Assembly (NCBI RefSeq): GCF_934754925.1
Contig: NZ_CAKVJA010000009.1
Span: 1-64,000, forward strand
Reading direction: 5' to 3'
DNA length: 64,000 nt
DNA from: an uncultured Clostridium sp.
Lineage (GTDB): Bacteria > Bacillota > Clostridia > Clostridiales > Clostridiaceae
How positions within the stretch are numbered: position 1 is the first letter of the stretch; each line of letters starts with the position of its first letter. Position numbers and translations under genes: made by a program. The notes below the pieces were generated by a model that saw nothing but the letters and a program-made list of their open reading frames with translations, made no database searches and was not told the origin of the DNA. Shown here piece by piece: positions 26,513 through 34,294 of the stretch.

Positions 26513-27544
26513 TTAATTATTAATTTCTAGTTTTTCATAAACTAAATCTATAAGGTCTGATATTTGCTTTATTACTCCTATACCCGTACTTGGCATATAG
26601 CTTGATGGTAAATAAATAACTTTATCATTCTTTATTGCTTCAAAACTTCCCCAATATTCACTGTTTTCATCAAATGCTGCTTCAAAAACTGCTTTATTAT
26701 CTTCCTCTGACATACTACTTCCTATTGCTAATATAACGTCTGGATTGTATCCAAGAGTAGTTTCCTGATCAAGAGGAACCATTCCAGCTTGTTCATTCTC
26801 ATATACATTAGTTAGACCTATCATATCTGCCATAGAACCTGCAGTACCACTCTTTGATTGTATATATTGAGTTGTAGCAAGTATCATAACTGTTTTTCCT
26901 TCTAAGGCTTTCTTACTTTCCTCCATCTTTTTATCTAAGTCATCAAATGATTGTAATACTTTCTTTGCATTTTCTGAATCCTTCCCAAAAGCATTTATAA
27001 TTACTTCTGCTTCTTGAACTACAGATTCATATGTTGCTGAATGTCCACTATTTGTATAATAAACTGGAATATTTGATGATTCTAAAGCATCCCCATATTG
27101 TTCTTTAGATGAAGATGGAATTATAACTAAATCAGGATTAAGAGCTACAACTGTTTCTATATTAAAATCATCAGACATAAGTGATTGTAACTTTTCTCCA
27201 TTGTAATCACTAGGTGTTTCAAAAACTGTTGAAGTTGGAATTCCAACAAGTGATGCACCTACTTCAAATAATAAAGGTGTTGTTGATGTTGATACACACA
27301 CTACTCTTTGTGGTTTACTTTCTAACACTATTGGTTCTGTGAAACCTTGTTGTTTCATTATTTCTGTATATTCTAACGTAAACTTTTCTTCTACATTTTC
27401 TGCCTCACTAGCTCCAGAAGATACCACTTCAGCACCTACCGCTCCTGATTCTCCTGTACTTTTTTCCGAACACCCAGTAAACATTCCTACTGCTAATGTT
27501 GCTGAAATCATCATTGCTACTAATCTTGTTTTTCTACTCATCAT
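26513..27544 (-). CDS. Metal-chelate ABC importer binding lipoprotein
   Basis: The 343-residue protein has a lipoprotein signal with lipobox VGMFTGC, then a class III substrate-binding fold (FepB/BtuF type). PQRVVCVSTSTTPLLFEVGA, the NPDLVIIPSSS and NPDVILAIGSS strands and the interdomain helix are visible. It is tethered outside the membrane and hands ligand to the FecCD-type permease. Ligand identity (heme, corrinoid, siderophore or other) cannot be read. GGGGGATTT precedes the start. It sits between the NifH-like gene and the permease gene. Confidence 0.9.
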   Translation of the reverse strand: MMSRKTRLVAMMISATLAVGMFTGCSEKSTGESGAVGAEVVSSGASEAENVEEKFTLEYTEIMKQQGFTEPIVLESKPQRVVCVSTSTTPLLFEVGASLVGIPTSTVFETPSDYNGEKLQSLMSDDFNIETVVALNPDLVIIPSSSKEQYGDALESSNIPVYYTNSGHSATYESVVQEAEVIINAFGKDSENAKKVLQSFDDLDKKMEESKKALEGKTVMILATTQYIQSKSGTAGSMADMIGLTNVYENEQAGMVPLDQETTLGYNPDVILAIGSSMSEEDNKAVFEAAFDENSEYWGSFEAIKNDKVIYLPSSYMPSTGIGVIKQISDLIDLVYEKLEINN

Positions 27545-27578
27545 AATGTAAATCCCCCTAATTTTATAAACCTTAATT

Positions 27579-28337
27579 TTATGCTATAATTTTATTTGCT
27601 AACTCTGTATATACCTTTTGCATACTTGATTCTTTTAGAAACTCAAATACTGTTCCCCCTGCATTTTCTGCAATCTGAATTTCACCACTTCTTGGTATTA
27701 CGTGAACTATTTTCGTCTCTATTTCTTCTACTGCTTTTTCCACAATACTAATTTCATTTTCTATATTTTTTGAGTTTAATATTAAGCCTTTTAATTCTGC
27801 ATATCCTCTACTTCTGAAATTTTTAATAGCTGAACTAATATTTGATGCAGCATATAAAGACATCATTTCACCAGATGATACAATATATACTTCCTCTGCA
27901 TATCCTCCTCTTATAGGCATTGCAAAGCCGCCGCATACTACATCTCCAAGAACATCATATAAAACAATATCTGGCTTATATGTTTCAAAAGCTTCTAATT
28001 CCTCTAGCTTTTCAAAGGCTGATATAATTCCTCTTCCCGCACATCCTATTCCTGGTGTAGGGCCTCCAGACTCTACGCATAACACTCCGTTATAGCCTGA
28101 AAAAACTATATCCTCTAATGATAAATCATCTCCCTTTTCCTTAAGTTGCTCTAAAACAGTTGGAATTCTTTTTCCTCCCATAAGATTTTTAGTTGAATCA
28201 GCTTTAGGATCACATCCTATTTGCATAACCTTTAAACCCAATTGAGATAATGCTGCTGATAAATTAGATGTTGTAGTTGATTTTCCAATACCACCTTTTC
28301 CATATATAGCAATCTTACGAATCTTCTTATCTTCCAC
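27579..28337 (-). CDS. NifH-like reductase ATPase (nitrogenase iron protein family)
   Basis: The 252-residue protein has P-loop GKGGIGKSTT, the switch region GCDPKADSTKNLM and both cysteines that bridge the dimer [4Fe-4S] cluster, in GIGCAGRGI and GDVVCGGFAMPIRGGYAEE. It is therefore an active-looking electron-donating ATPase of the NifH/BchL/CfbC family, slightly shorter than NifH. It starts with GTG behind AGGAGG. No nifB, nifE or nifN genes occur here, so it is not part of a nitrogen-fixation cluster. The likely electron donor is the flavodoxin encoded 11 nt upstream and the acceptor the two component-1-like subunits. Confidence 0.92.
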   Translation of the reverse strand: MEDKKIRKIAIYGKGGIGKSTTTSNLSAALSQLGLKVMQIGCDPKADSTKNLMGGKRIPTVLEQLKEKGDDLSLEDIVFSGYNGVLCVESGGPTPGIGCAGRGIISAFEKLEELEAFETYKPDIVLYDVLGDVVCGGFAMPIRGGYAEEVYIVSSGEMMSLYAASNISSAIKNFRSRGYAELKGLILNSKNIENEISIVEKAVEEIETKIVHVIPRSGEIQIAENAGGTVFEFLKESSMQKVYTELANKIIA

Positions 28338-28348
28338 AGTTATTCCTC

Positions 28349-28867
28349 CTAAATTATTGTTAATCTTTCCTTAAATAATATAGATGCACTTAATATTTCA
28401 GCTTCATTAGGATGAAGCTTGGCAATTTTATATCTTCTTAATTTTTCATCTGTTATAGCATGATAATTATTAGAATCTAACTTTTTGAAAGCCTCAATTA
28501 AATTAGGGTCAACTGCTCCCTGACAAATATATTTCCCTATTATTTCATTGTTTTCTTTTAAAAGATCTTCGCCCCTAACTAAACTATTAAATCCATGATT
28601 TGAATCCGGATATGCACCTAATGTAGCAAATATGCCTACTTTTTTATTTTTAATTTTTTCCATAAATTTTTTTGCTTCTTCATTAGGTCCACCCTTATCC
28701 ACCCAATATCCAATTAATATAGCATCATAATTTTCTGTACATTTAACTTGAGCAATAGGTTTTATTTCTACATTCAATCCATGTTCCTCATTTATATTTT
28801 TATAAATACCTGTTGCTAATTTTTCAGTATTTCCTGTTTTGCTTGAATAAGTAATTAAAATATTCAT
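28349..28867 (-). CDS. Flavodoxin family protein, first gene of the operon
   Basis: The 172-residue protein has the flavodoxin FMN-phosphate loop YSSKTGNTEKLA at residues 7-18, followed by YWVDKGGPNEEAKKFM and GAYPDSNHG segments. Its length and C-terminal helix resemble the flavodoxin family members often encoded beside iron or tetrapyrrole genes. It likely reduces the NifH-like protein, replacing ferredoxin when iron is scarce, which fits its control by a Fur box 18 nt upstream of its start codon. That partnership is inference from context. Confidence 0.85.
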   Translation of the reverse strand: MNILITYSSKTGNTEKLATGIYKNINEEHGLNVEIKPIAQVKCTENYDAILIGYWVDKGGPNEEAKKFMEKIKNKKVGIFATLGAYPDSNHGFNSLVRGEDLLKENNEIIGKYICQGAVDPNLIEAFKKLDSNNYHAITDEKLRRYKIAKLHPNEAEILSASILFKERLTII

Positions 28868-28884
28868 ACCTTCCCCTTTTTAAT

Positions 28885-28899
28885 TGATAATGATTATCA
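28885..28899. promoter_or_regulatory. Perfect Fur box between the nitrogenase-like operon and an AraC gene
   Basis: TGATAATGATTATCA matches the 7-1-7 Fur consensus TGATAATnATTATCA at every position. It lies just upstream of the flavodoxin start and about 25 nt from a plus-strand TATAAT (28925-28930), so Fur could repress both divergent transcripts when iron is plentiful. Confidence 0.88.
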
Positions 28900-29011
28900 T
28901 TTTTACTTTACAATTGTATCATGGTATAATTAGGTAGTCTTTAACTATATTCTCTTGTTTTTTAATTATTTTACACTTTTTAATGTAATATTTAGTATAA
29001 GGAGGAGTTTT

Positions 29012-29683
29012 ATGGAGAAAAATATACTTAATCATCTGCACATTTGCACATTAGTATACTGTGGAAATACCAATCTAGCACTTAAACTATTTGATAAAAA
29101 TTTGAAGTACCTTATAGACACTACGGGATTCGAGCATTGTGATGCCTTTATTTCATCTCTTAACTTTAGTATTTATAACTATATTCTCGTTAAGGAAGGA
29201 ATTTCTTTACACAAATGTTGTTTTAAAAATACCAAGGAAGATTTTGATAGCTGTAATCTATCTTCTTTATTACTTACTGGCCATAAAATAATAAACTCAT
29301 ATAGTTATTGTAAAGATTATTTAGGTGAAAAGTATCCTCACCCTGAAATTAGAAAAGCTATTTATTATATTCATAAACATATAGATGAAAATATTTCCTT
29401 AAATGATATTTGCTCTATTGTAAATATGAATAAAACTTATTTTTGTAGGGTTTTTAAAAATTATACAAATTGTACATTTAGCGAATATGTAAATACACGA
29501 AAAATAACCGCTGCAAAACACCTACTATTAGACCCTCAACTCTCTTTAGTTGAAGTTTCATTATGTTGTGGTTTTAATAATTACTCATACTTTTGTCGAT
29601 TATTTAAAAAAATTATTGGTATAACTCCTTTAGAATATAAAAATATGAAAAATAAAACTAAAATTTTAGATATAAAAAATTAA
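29012..29683 (+). CDS. AraC family regulator with Cys-rich N-terminus
   Basis: The 223-residue protein has a C-terminal AraC double helix-turn-helix (ISLNDICSIVNMNKTYFCRVF, LSLVEVSLCCGFNNYSYFCRLF). Its N-terminal domain of about 115 residues is not a normal cupin and holds many cysteines (CTLVYCGN, EHCDAF, HKCCFKN, SCNLS, SYCKD). ATG 29012 follows AAGGAGGAG. It is divergent from the iron-regulated nitrogenase-like operon and shares its Fur box. I infer a local activator whose cysteines may sense a metal, heme or redox state. Confidence 0.85.
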   Translation: MEKNILNHLHICTLVYCGNTNLALKLFDKNLKYLIDTTGFEHCDAFISSLNFSIYNYILVKEGISLHKCCFKNTKEDFDSCNLSSLLLTGHKIINSYSYCKDYLGEKYPHPEIRKAIYYIHKHIDENISLNDICSIVNMNKTYFCRVFKNYTNCTFSEYVNTRKITAAKHLLLDPQLSLVEVSLCCGFNNYSYFCRLFKKIIGITPLEYKNMKNKTKILDIKN

Positions 29684-29726
29684 CTTAAATAAATATTATA
29701 GGGAAAGTAGATAGATCACTATAATA

Positions 29727-29744
29727 AATATGATTATCATTATT
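29727..29744. promoter_or_regulatory. Weak second Fur-like site
   Basis: ATGATTATCATTATT reads on the minus strand as AATAATGATAATCAT, about 11 of 14 defined positions of a Fur box. It lies 43 nt after the AraC gene and about 35 nt before the queT promoter. Confidence 0.35.
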
Positions 29745-29778
29745 ACACAAGCCTTATTACATTTAAAATAATAATTGG

Positions 29779-29807
29779 TTGACTTTTCCTATTAATCACT
29801 ATATACT
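29779..29807 (+). promoter_or_regulatory. Promoter of the queT-queF transcript
   Basis: TTGACT at 29779-29784 and TATACT at 29802-29807 are separated by 17 nt, a near-consensus vegetative promoter. Transcription would start at about 29814, inside the adjacent palindrome, and then run through the preQ1 aptamer. Confidence 0.7.
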
Positions 29808-29850
29808 TAAGTTTGATTAACTAGATTTTAAATCTAGTTAATCAAACTTA
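29808..29850. repeat. Perfect 43-nt palindrome at the queTF start site
   Basis: Two 21-nt arms are perfectly complementary around a single central base. The left arm begins TAAGTTTGATTAAC and the right arm ends GTTAATCAAACTTA. It overlaps the expected transcription start. No U-run follows, so it is not a normal terminator. An operator or a 5' stabilising hairpin is possible. Confidence 0.7.
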
Positions 29851-29889
29851 CAACTTTTATTTTAGAGAAAAGTTGATTCATAATTAAAT

Positions 29890-29930
29890 AAGACAGTTCG
29901 AAACCATCCTGTCTCAAAATAAAACTAGGG
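29890..29930 (+). ncRNA. PreQ1-I riboswitch aptamer
   Basis: The stem AGACAG/CTGTCT encloses a loop with TTCGAAACCATC and is followed by an A-rich strand (CAAAATAAAACTAGGG). This is the H-type pseudoknot layout of preQ1 class I riboswitches. The two downstream genes act on queuosine precursors, which supports the call. The loop CCATCC can pair with GGATGG of the downstream terminator, so ligand binding would free the terminator arm. Confidence 0.75.
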
Positions 29931-29962
29931 ATTAATAATAGTTATTCTATTATTGTTTATTT

Positions 29963-29989
29963 AGGATGGAGTTTTTCCATCCTTTTTTT
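29963..29989 (+). terminator. Riboswitch-controlled terminator before queT
   Basis: GGATGG and CCATCC form a stem with loop AGTTTTT, followed by seven T. The 5' arm can alternatively pair with the aptamer loop, giving an on/off switch in the usual transcriptional mode. Confidence 0.8.
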
Positions 29990-30010
29990 ATTTTTATGGA
30001 GGTGATAGTT

Positions 30011-30490
30011 ATGGAAATTACTATGTCAAAAACAAAAAAGCTAACAATTTCAGCAATAGTTATTGCTCTATATGTTGTAATAATGACGATAACTCAAAGT
30101 TTTTCTTTTGGAGCTATACAAATTCGTTTAGCAACTAGTTTATATGCATTAGCTTATATTTTTCCATTCCTAGTTTTACCTTTGGGACTTTCGAACTTAT
30201 TATCTAATATGCTTTTAGGAGGTTTAAGTATATTTGATATCCTTGGTGGTGGATTCGTTGGTATATTAACAGCCTTATTAGTTTATTGTGTTCGCAAATA
30301 TAAACTAAATATTACAATTACAATACTACCAATAATATTTATACCAGGATTAATAGTTCCTATTTGGTTATCAATGATATTAAATGTTCCATATAGCGCT
30401 CTTGCAACTAGCTTATGTTTAGGACAAGTTATACCAGCAATACTTGGTTCATTTTTAATTAAGGCATTAAAAGATAAGATTGGAGATTAA
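30011..30490 (+). CDS. queT: QueT family queuosine precursor ECF transporter S component
   Basis: The 159-residue protein has five to six transmembrane segments. TISAIVIALYVVIMTITQSFSFGAIQIRLATSLYALAYIFPFLVLPLG has the Gln-Ile-Arg motif typical of QueT. It is the membrane binding component that imports a queuosine precursor (preQ1 or preQ0) with a shared ECF module encoded elsewhere. ATG 30011 is selected because GGAGGTG lies 6 nt upstream, after the riboswitch terminator. The queF gene starts 3 nt after its stop. The riboswitch would reduce import when preQ1 is abundant. Confidence 0.88.
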   Translation: MEITMSKTKKLTISAIVIALYVVIMTITQSFSFGAIQIRLATSLYALAYIFPFLVLPLGLSNLLSNMLLGGLSIFDILGGGFVGILTALLVYCVRKYKLNITITILPIIFIPGLIVPIWLSMILNVPYSALATSLCLGQVIPAILGSFLIKALKDKIGD

Positions 30491-30493
30491 TTT

Positions 30494-30976
30494 ATGAGAA
30501 ATGATTTAAATTTAGACTTACTTGGAAATCAAAATGTAAAATATGATTTTGGATATAATCCTGATATCTTAGAGACATTTGATAACAAACATCCTGAAAA
30601 TGATTATTTTGTTAAATTTAATTGTCCTGAATTTACTAGTTTATGTCCTATTACTTCTCAACCAGACTTTGCTACAATTTATATTTCATATGTTCCAAAC
30701 ATAAAAATGGTTGAAAGTAAATCATTAAAATTATATTTATTTAGCTTTAGAAATCATGGTGATTTTCATGAAGACTGTATGAATATCATAATGAAAGATT
30801 TAATAAAACTAATGGATCCTAAATATATTGAAGTTTGGGGTAAATTTACTCCAAGAGGTGGCATTTCTATTGATCCTTACTGTAACTACGGAAAACCAGG
30901 AACAAGATGGGAAGAAGTTGCTTTTAATAGATTAAGTAATCATGATTTATATCCTGAAAAAATAGATAATAGATAA
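30494..30976 (+). CDS. queF: NADPH-dependent 7-cyano-7-deazaguanine reductase QueF
   Basis: The 160-residue protein is a unimodular QueF. The catalytic Cys51 in EFTSLCPITSQPDFATI and Asp58 correspond to Cys55 and Asp62 of the Bacillus enzyme, and the NADPH-binding QueF motif ESKSLKLYLFSFRNHG follows. It reduces preQ0 to preQ1 in queuosine tRNA modification. Coupling with queT and a preQ1 riboswitch suggests that the cell imports preQ0 and reduces it. No queCDE genes are in this window, consistent with salvage, though they could lie elsewhere. Confidence 0.95.
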   Translation: MRNDLNLDLLGNQNVKYDFGYNPDILETFDNKHPENDYFVKFNCPEFTSLCPITSQPDFATIYISYVPNIKMVESKSLKLYLFSFRNHGDFHEDCMNIIMKDLIKLMDPKYIEVWGKFTPRGGISIDPYCNYGKPGTRWEEVAFNRLSNHDLYPEKIDNR

Positions 30977-30985
30977 TAAAACTAT

Positions 30986-31030
30986 ACAGTAGACAAACTT
31001 ATATTCCATAAGCCTGCCTACTGTTTTTTA
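30986..31030. terminator. Bidirectional terminator after queF
   Basis: ACAGTAG and CTACTGT form a stem with an imperfect extension, and TTTTTT follows on the plus strand. It lies between queF and the convergent TPR gene. Confidence 0.65.
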
Positions 31031-31942
31031 TCCAAACATTTTCTTATATTTTTCTAATTCTCTTATAGCATTAAGTTCTTCATCTTCCTTCATATATTCT
31101 TCAAAGAAATCATTTAATTCTATAGATTTAAGTATATCTTCTAATGCTAACTCTAATTTATTAACCGCTACATAAAAGCAAGCTCTATTATAATATAAAA
31201 ATCCTTGATCTTTATTCTCTAATATACCTTCATTTATTATTTCAATGGCCCTAGTATAATCTTCCTTTTCTCTATACATTACTGCATAATTTAAATAACT
31301 ATATGGATAATAAGGATTTTCTTCTATTGATTTCTTATAATATTCTTCTGCCAACTCTAAGTTACCTAACTTTTTATTAAATACTCCCATATTAAATAGT
31401 ATTCTAAAATGATTACTATTTATTTTAAGGGCTTTTTCCATATATTCTAAAGCTAACTTAGTATCGCCTAGTTCATCATAAATACATCCTAAATTAGCAT
31501 TTGCCCATAAATCCTTTGAATTTAGCTTTAATACTTCCTTATAATTTTTTATTGCCTCTTCTTTATTACCTAATTCATCATAAGCATTAGCTAAAAAGAA
31601 ATAAGCCTTTTCATATTTGTTATCATATTTTATAGCATTTTTATAATACTCAATAGCTTCTTCATATAATTCATCATCATCATAAATTATACCTAATCCA
31701 TAATAGGCTATAGCATTAGTCTCATCTAATTCTAATACTCTTCTATACATTTTTTCTGCTAAATCAAAATGTGCTATTTTATCATAAAGAAATGCTAAGT
31801 CTAATATTAAATCTATATCATCTTTTCCTTCTGGACAATTGTATGCCTTCTTAAAAAACTTTAAAGCCTTTAAATAATTCTTTTCAGTCATAAAGTTACG
31901 TCCTATAGATATATAGTTATCAAACATGTATGTCTTTTCCAA
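31028..31942 (-). CDS. Tetratricopeptide repeat protein
   Basis: The 304-residue protein consists of about seven TPR units of 34 residues from residue 15 to 275, for example DLAEKMYRRVLELDETNAIAYYGLGIIYDD and EEAIEYYKNAIKYDNKYEKAYFFLANAYDE, ending in an acidic tail. There is no signal peptide or catalytic domain, so it is a cytoplasmic scaffold or adaptor. Partners are not apparent from its neighbours. A terminator separates it from the dehydrogenase gene upstream. Confidence 0.88.
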   Translation of the reverse strand: MEKTYMFDNYISIGRNFMTEKNYLKALKFFKKAYNCPEGKDDIDLILDLAFLYDKIAHFDLAEKMYRRVLELDETNAIAYYGLGIIYDDDELYEEAIEYYKNAIKYDNKYEKAYFFLANAYDELGNKEEAIKNYKEVLKLNSKDLWANANLGCIYDELGDTKLALEYMEKALKINSNHFRILFNMGVFNKKLGNLELAEEYYKKSIEENPYYPYSYLNYAVMYREKEDYTRAIEIINEGILENKDQGFLYYNRACFYVAVNKLELALEDILKSIELNDFFEEYMKEDEELNAIRELEKYKKMFG

Positions 31943-31963
31943 AGTAAATCCTCCAAATTAAAT

Positions 31964-31991
31964 AAGATTGCACCTTATTTGGTACAATCTT
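31964..31991 (-). terminator. Terminator of the short-chain dehydrogenase gene
   Basis: AAGATTG and CAATCTT pair, extended by ACC/GGT after a mismatch. T-rich sequence follows on both strands. Confidence 0.6.
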
Positions 31992-32030
31992 ATTTTTACA
32001 CTAATTTCATTATATCTAATTTATATTATA

Positions 32031-32792
32031 TTAAATTACTGTTGCTCCATCAACAGATAAAATAGCCCCACTTATATAACTTGCCATATCTGAAGCTAAG
32101 AATAAAAATACATTAGCAATCTCCTCTGGTTCTCCAATTCTTCCTAAGGGAATATTAGCAGCCATAGCCTTTATCATATTTTGATCTAATGCCGCTACCA
32201 TATCAGTACCAATTATTCCTGGAGCTACCGCATTAACTCTTATTCCATCCTTACCTAGCTCTCTTGCTAAAGATTTAGTTAATCCATTTACGGCAAATTT
32301 AGAAGTTGGATATCCTACACCTGATTTTTGTCCATTTATACTTACTATTGAACTTGTATTAAGTATAACTCCTTTACCTTTTGATTTCATTTTCTCAGCA
32401 GCTATTTTACTACAATTAAATACTGCCTCTACATTTATATCTATTATCTTTGCAAAATGCTCTGAATCTTGGTCATATATACTAACATTATCGCTTATAC
32501 CTGCATTATTAATTAGCACATCTATAGTTCCCCATTTATTTATAACTTCTTCCATCATCTTTTTAACTTCTGATAAATTTAGCAAATCAGTTGAAAACCC
32601 AATAACTTCATAGCTAGAATTTATTTTGTTAAGTTCTGATAAAGCTTTATCTACTGTTTCTTTTCTTGAGCCACAGAGCGCAACCTTTGCTCCATTTTCA
32701 AGAAATGTCTTTACCGTTGAAAATCCAATTCCCCTAGTTCCCCCAGTTACTATAACTACTTTATTTTTTATACTGTTTTCTAATATTCCCAT
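32031..32792 (-). CDS. Short-chain dehydrogenase/reductase, BaiA/FabG-like
   Basis: The 253-residue protein has cofactor motif TGGTRGIGF, NNAG at about residue 92, catalytic Ser (NTSSIVS) and Tyr-Xaa3-Lys (YPTSK), and RVNAVAPGIIGTDM. Remembered sequences of BaiA, the 3-alpha-hydroxysteroid dehydrogenase of bile-acid-converting clostridia, share unusually long stretches with it (TGGTRGIGF, SGVGYP-SK, EPEEIANV-LFLASD-AS). FabG-type or sugar alcohol dehydrogenases are the alternatives. It is a single gene with its own terminator and no other bai genes nearby, so any steroid role would be standalone. Confidence 0.85.
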   Translation of the reverse strand: MGILENSIKNKVVIVTGGTRGIGFSTVKTFLENGAKVALCGSRKETVDKALSELNKINSSYEVIGFSTDLLNLSEVKKMMEEVINKWGTIDVLINNAGISDNVSIYDQDSEHFAKIIDINVEAVFNCSKIAAEKMKSKGKGVILNTSSIVSINGQKSGVGYPTSKFAVNGLTKSLARELGKDGIRVNAVAPGIIGTDMVAALDQNMIKAMAANIPLGRIGEPEEIANVFLFLASDMASYISGAILSVDGATVI

Positions 32793-32884
32793 AATGCCAT
32801 TCTCCTTTCACCTTAACCTTTTTAACTAAATATAATTTTTACAATAATATATTCAATTATTCCATATCTTTATTATTAAATTAA

Positions 32885-34291
32885 TTAAAAAATTGGTTCT
32901 TGATTATTCATTGAATATCCATCATTTCTAACATCTTTCATATCCACTAAGTTATCTTTTACTTCAACTTTACTAAGCTTTTTAACTGCACCATGAGGTT
33001 CATTTAATGAAAGCTTATCTCCTCTTCCGGAAATAACCCATAAAACTTTATATCCCCTCGGTTTAACTTGTAATTTATCTTCACCCTTGCCATCAGTAAA
33101 ATAAACTAACAAATTAATATTTTTACTATTAGCATATTGAAAAACAGGAGTAAATCTAGTTCCTCCACAAGAAGAACATCTTTCTTTTATATCATTTATA
33201 TTTTTTGCTTTATATGCACGTTTAACTTCTTGGTCACATTCTATTATAGTTATTTCATGATTATAATTTTTTACTATAGCTAAAACTTCCTTAATAGCTT
33301 GCTTAAACTCTTCATCACTAATACTTCCACTTATATCAATAGCAACTGCTATTTCTGCCTTATGATTTCTAAGTTCACCTCGTAAATCTAATCTATTAGG
33401 CTGTCTTCTATTTCTTCTTGTTATAGTTTTTTTCTTATTACTTTCTACAGTCCCCATTAATCTCTTAAGATATAAATTCCAAGGAAGCTCTCCTTTACTT
33501 TTTCTTAAGGCAGATATCATTCCTTCTAAATAAAGAGGAATTGTACACTTTTCAGCATTACTTATGAACTTCTCAGTAAAATCCTTAAGCATTTTTTCAT
33601 CTATATTTTCATTTTCATCCCATAAATCATGAGCTTTCTCTGGATTAAATCCACTATCAGTATCTTCTCCCCAACTATCATCTTCTTCGCCTTCATCATC
33701 CTCTTCAAGCACATTTAATACATTTTGAATATTTTCTGCGTAATATTCAAAGGTATTATAAGGCTCAAGATTTAGTTCATACTTTAAGTTTATTCCCTTT
33801 AAAGTAATTGCATATGGTGGTAAATTATTAAGATATTGATTTACTACTATATCCATAGCTAAATTAATTGCAAGTGTACTAAAGTTACCTTTTAATTCTT
33901 TAGCTCTTATTAAGTGCATAGATAATACATGATGAATTTCATGCTTAATAGTAGTTTCCATTTGTTTTATATTAAGCTGTAAAAATATTATGGGATTAAA
34001 ATATATAACATATTTAGCACCTTTAAAATTTATACCAGTAGGAGTACTTATATCAAAACGTATTTCTCTTCCCATTTGAAATAAAAAGTAACCATAGAAA
34101 TTATCCTTTTCTTCCATAAGACTTAGATTTACTTTATCTATAAGTTTAAAAAATTCTTCTTCAAAATCTTTAGGAATATCTATCTGAAACTTTTCACCAG
34201 CACGTAATGCTTTAAACATAACTGAACTATTTACTATTTTATCAGCTTTAATATAAAGTTCCTTTTTTAACTTTTCAAAATAACTATCCAT
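32885..34291 (-). CDS. DUF2201-type putative metallopeptidase with VWA-like domain
   Basis: The 468-residue protein has an N-terminal putative metallopeptidase region with ETTIKHEIHHVLSMHLIRA, containing an HExxH zinc motif. An acidic linker (EEDDEGEEDDSWGEDTDSG) leads to a C-terminal VWA-like domain with the MIDAS start AVAIDISGSIS and ECDQEV, CGGTRFTPVFQYA. It lies 3 nt downstream of a MoxR-type AAA ATPase gene, the standard pairing for this family, in which the ATPase and VWA protein probably act together as a chaperone or activation pair. The target is unknown. Confidence 0.85.
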   Translation of the reverse strand: MDSYFEKLKKELYIKADKIVNSSVMFKALRAGEKFQIDIPKDFEEEFFKLIDKVNLSLMEEKDNFYGYFLFQMGREIRFDISTPTGINFKGAKYVIYFNPIIFLQLNIKQMETTIKHEIHHVLSMHLIRAKELKGNFSTLAINLAMDIVVNQYLNNLPPYAITLKGINLKYELNLEPYNTFEYYAENIQNVLNVLEEDDEGEEDDSWGEDTDSGFNPEKAHDLWDENENIDEKMLKDFTEKFISNAEKCTIPLYLEGMISALRKSKGELPWNLYLKRLMGTVESNKKKTITRRNRRQPNRLDLRGELRNHKAEIAVAIDISGSISDEEFKQAIKEVLAIVKNYNHEITIIECDQEVKRAYKAKNINDIKERCSSCGGTRFTPVFQYANSKNINLLVYFTDGKGEDKLQVKPRGYKVLWVISGRGDKLSLNEPHGAVKKLSKVEVKDNLVDMKDVRNDGYSMNNQEPIF

Positions 34292-34294
34292 ATG

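Noticed and set aside
22171..28337. True nitrogen-fixation (nif) cluster
   Set aside because: The FeMo-cofactor Cys and His ligands are absent from the D-like subunit, two of three P-cluster Cys are absent from the K-like subunit, and no nifB, nifE or nifN genes are present.
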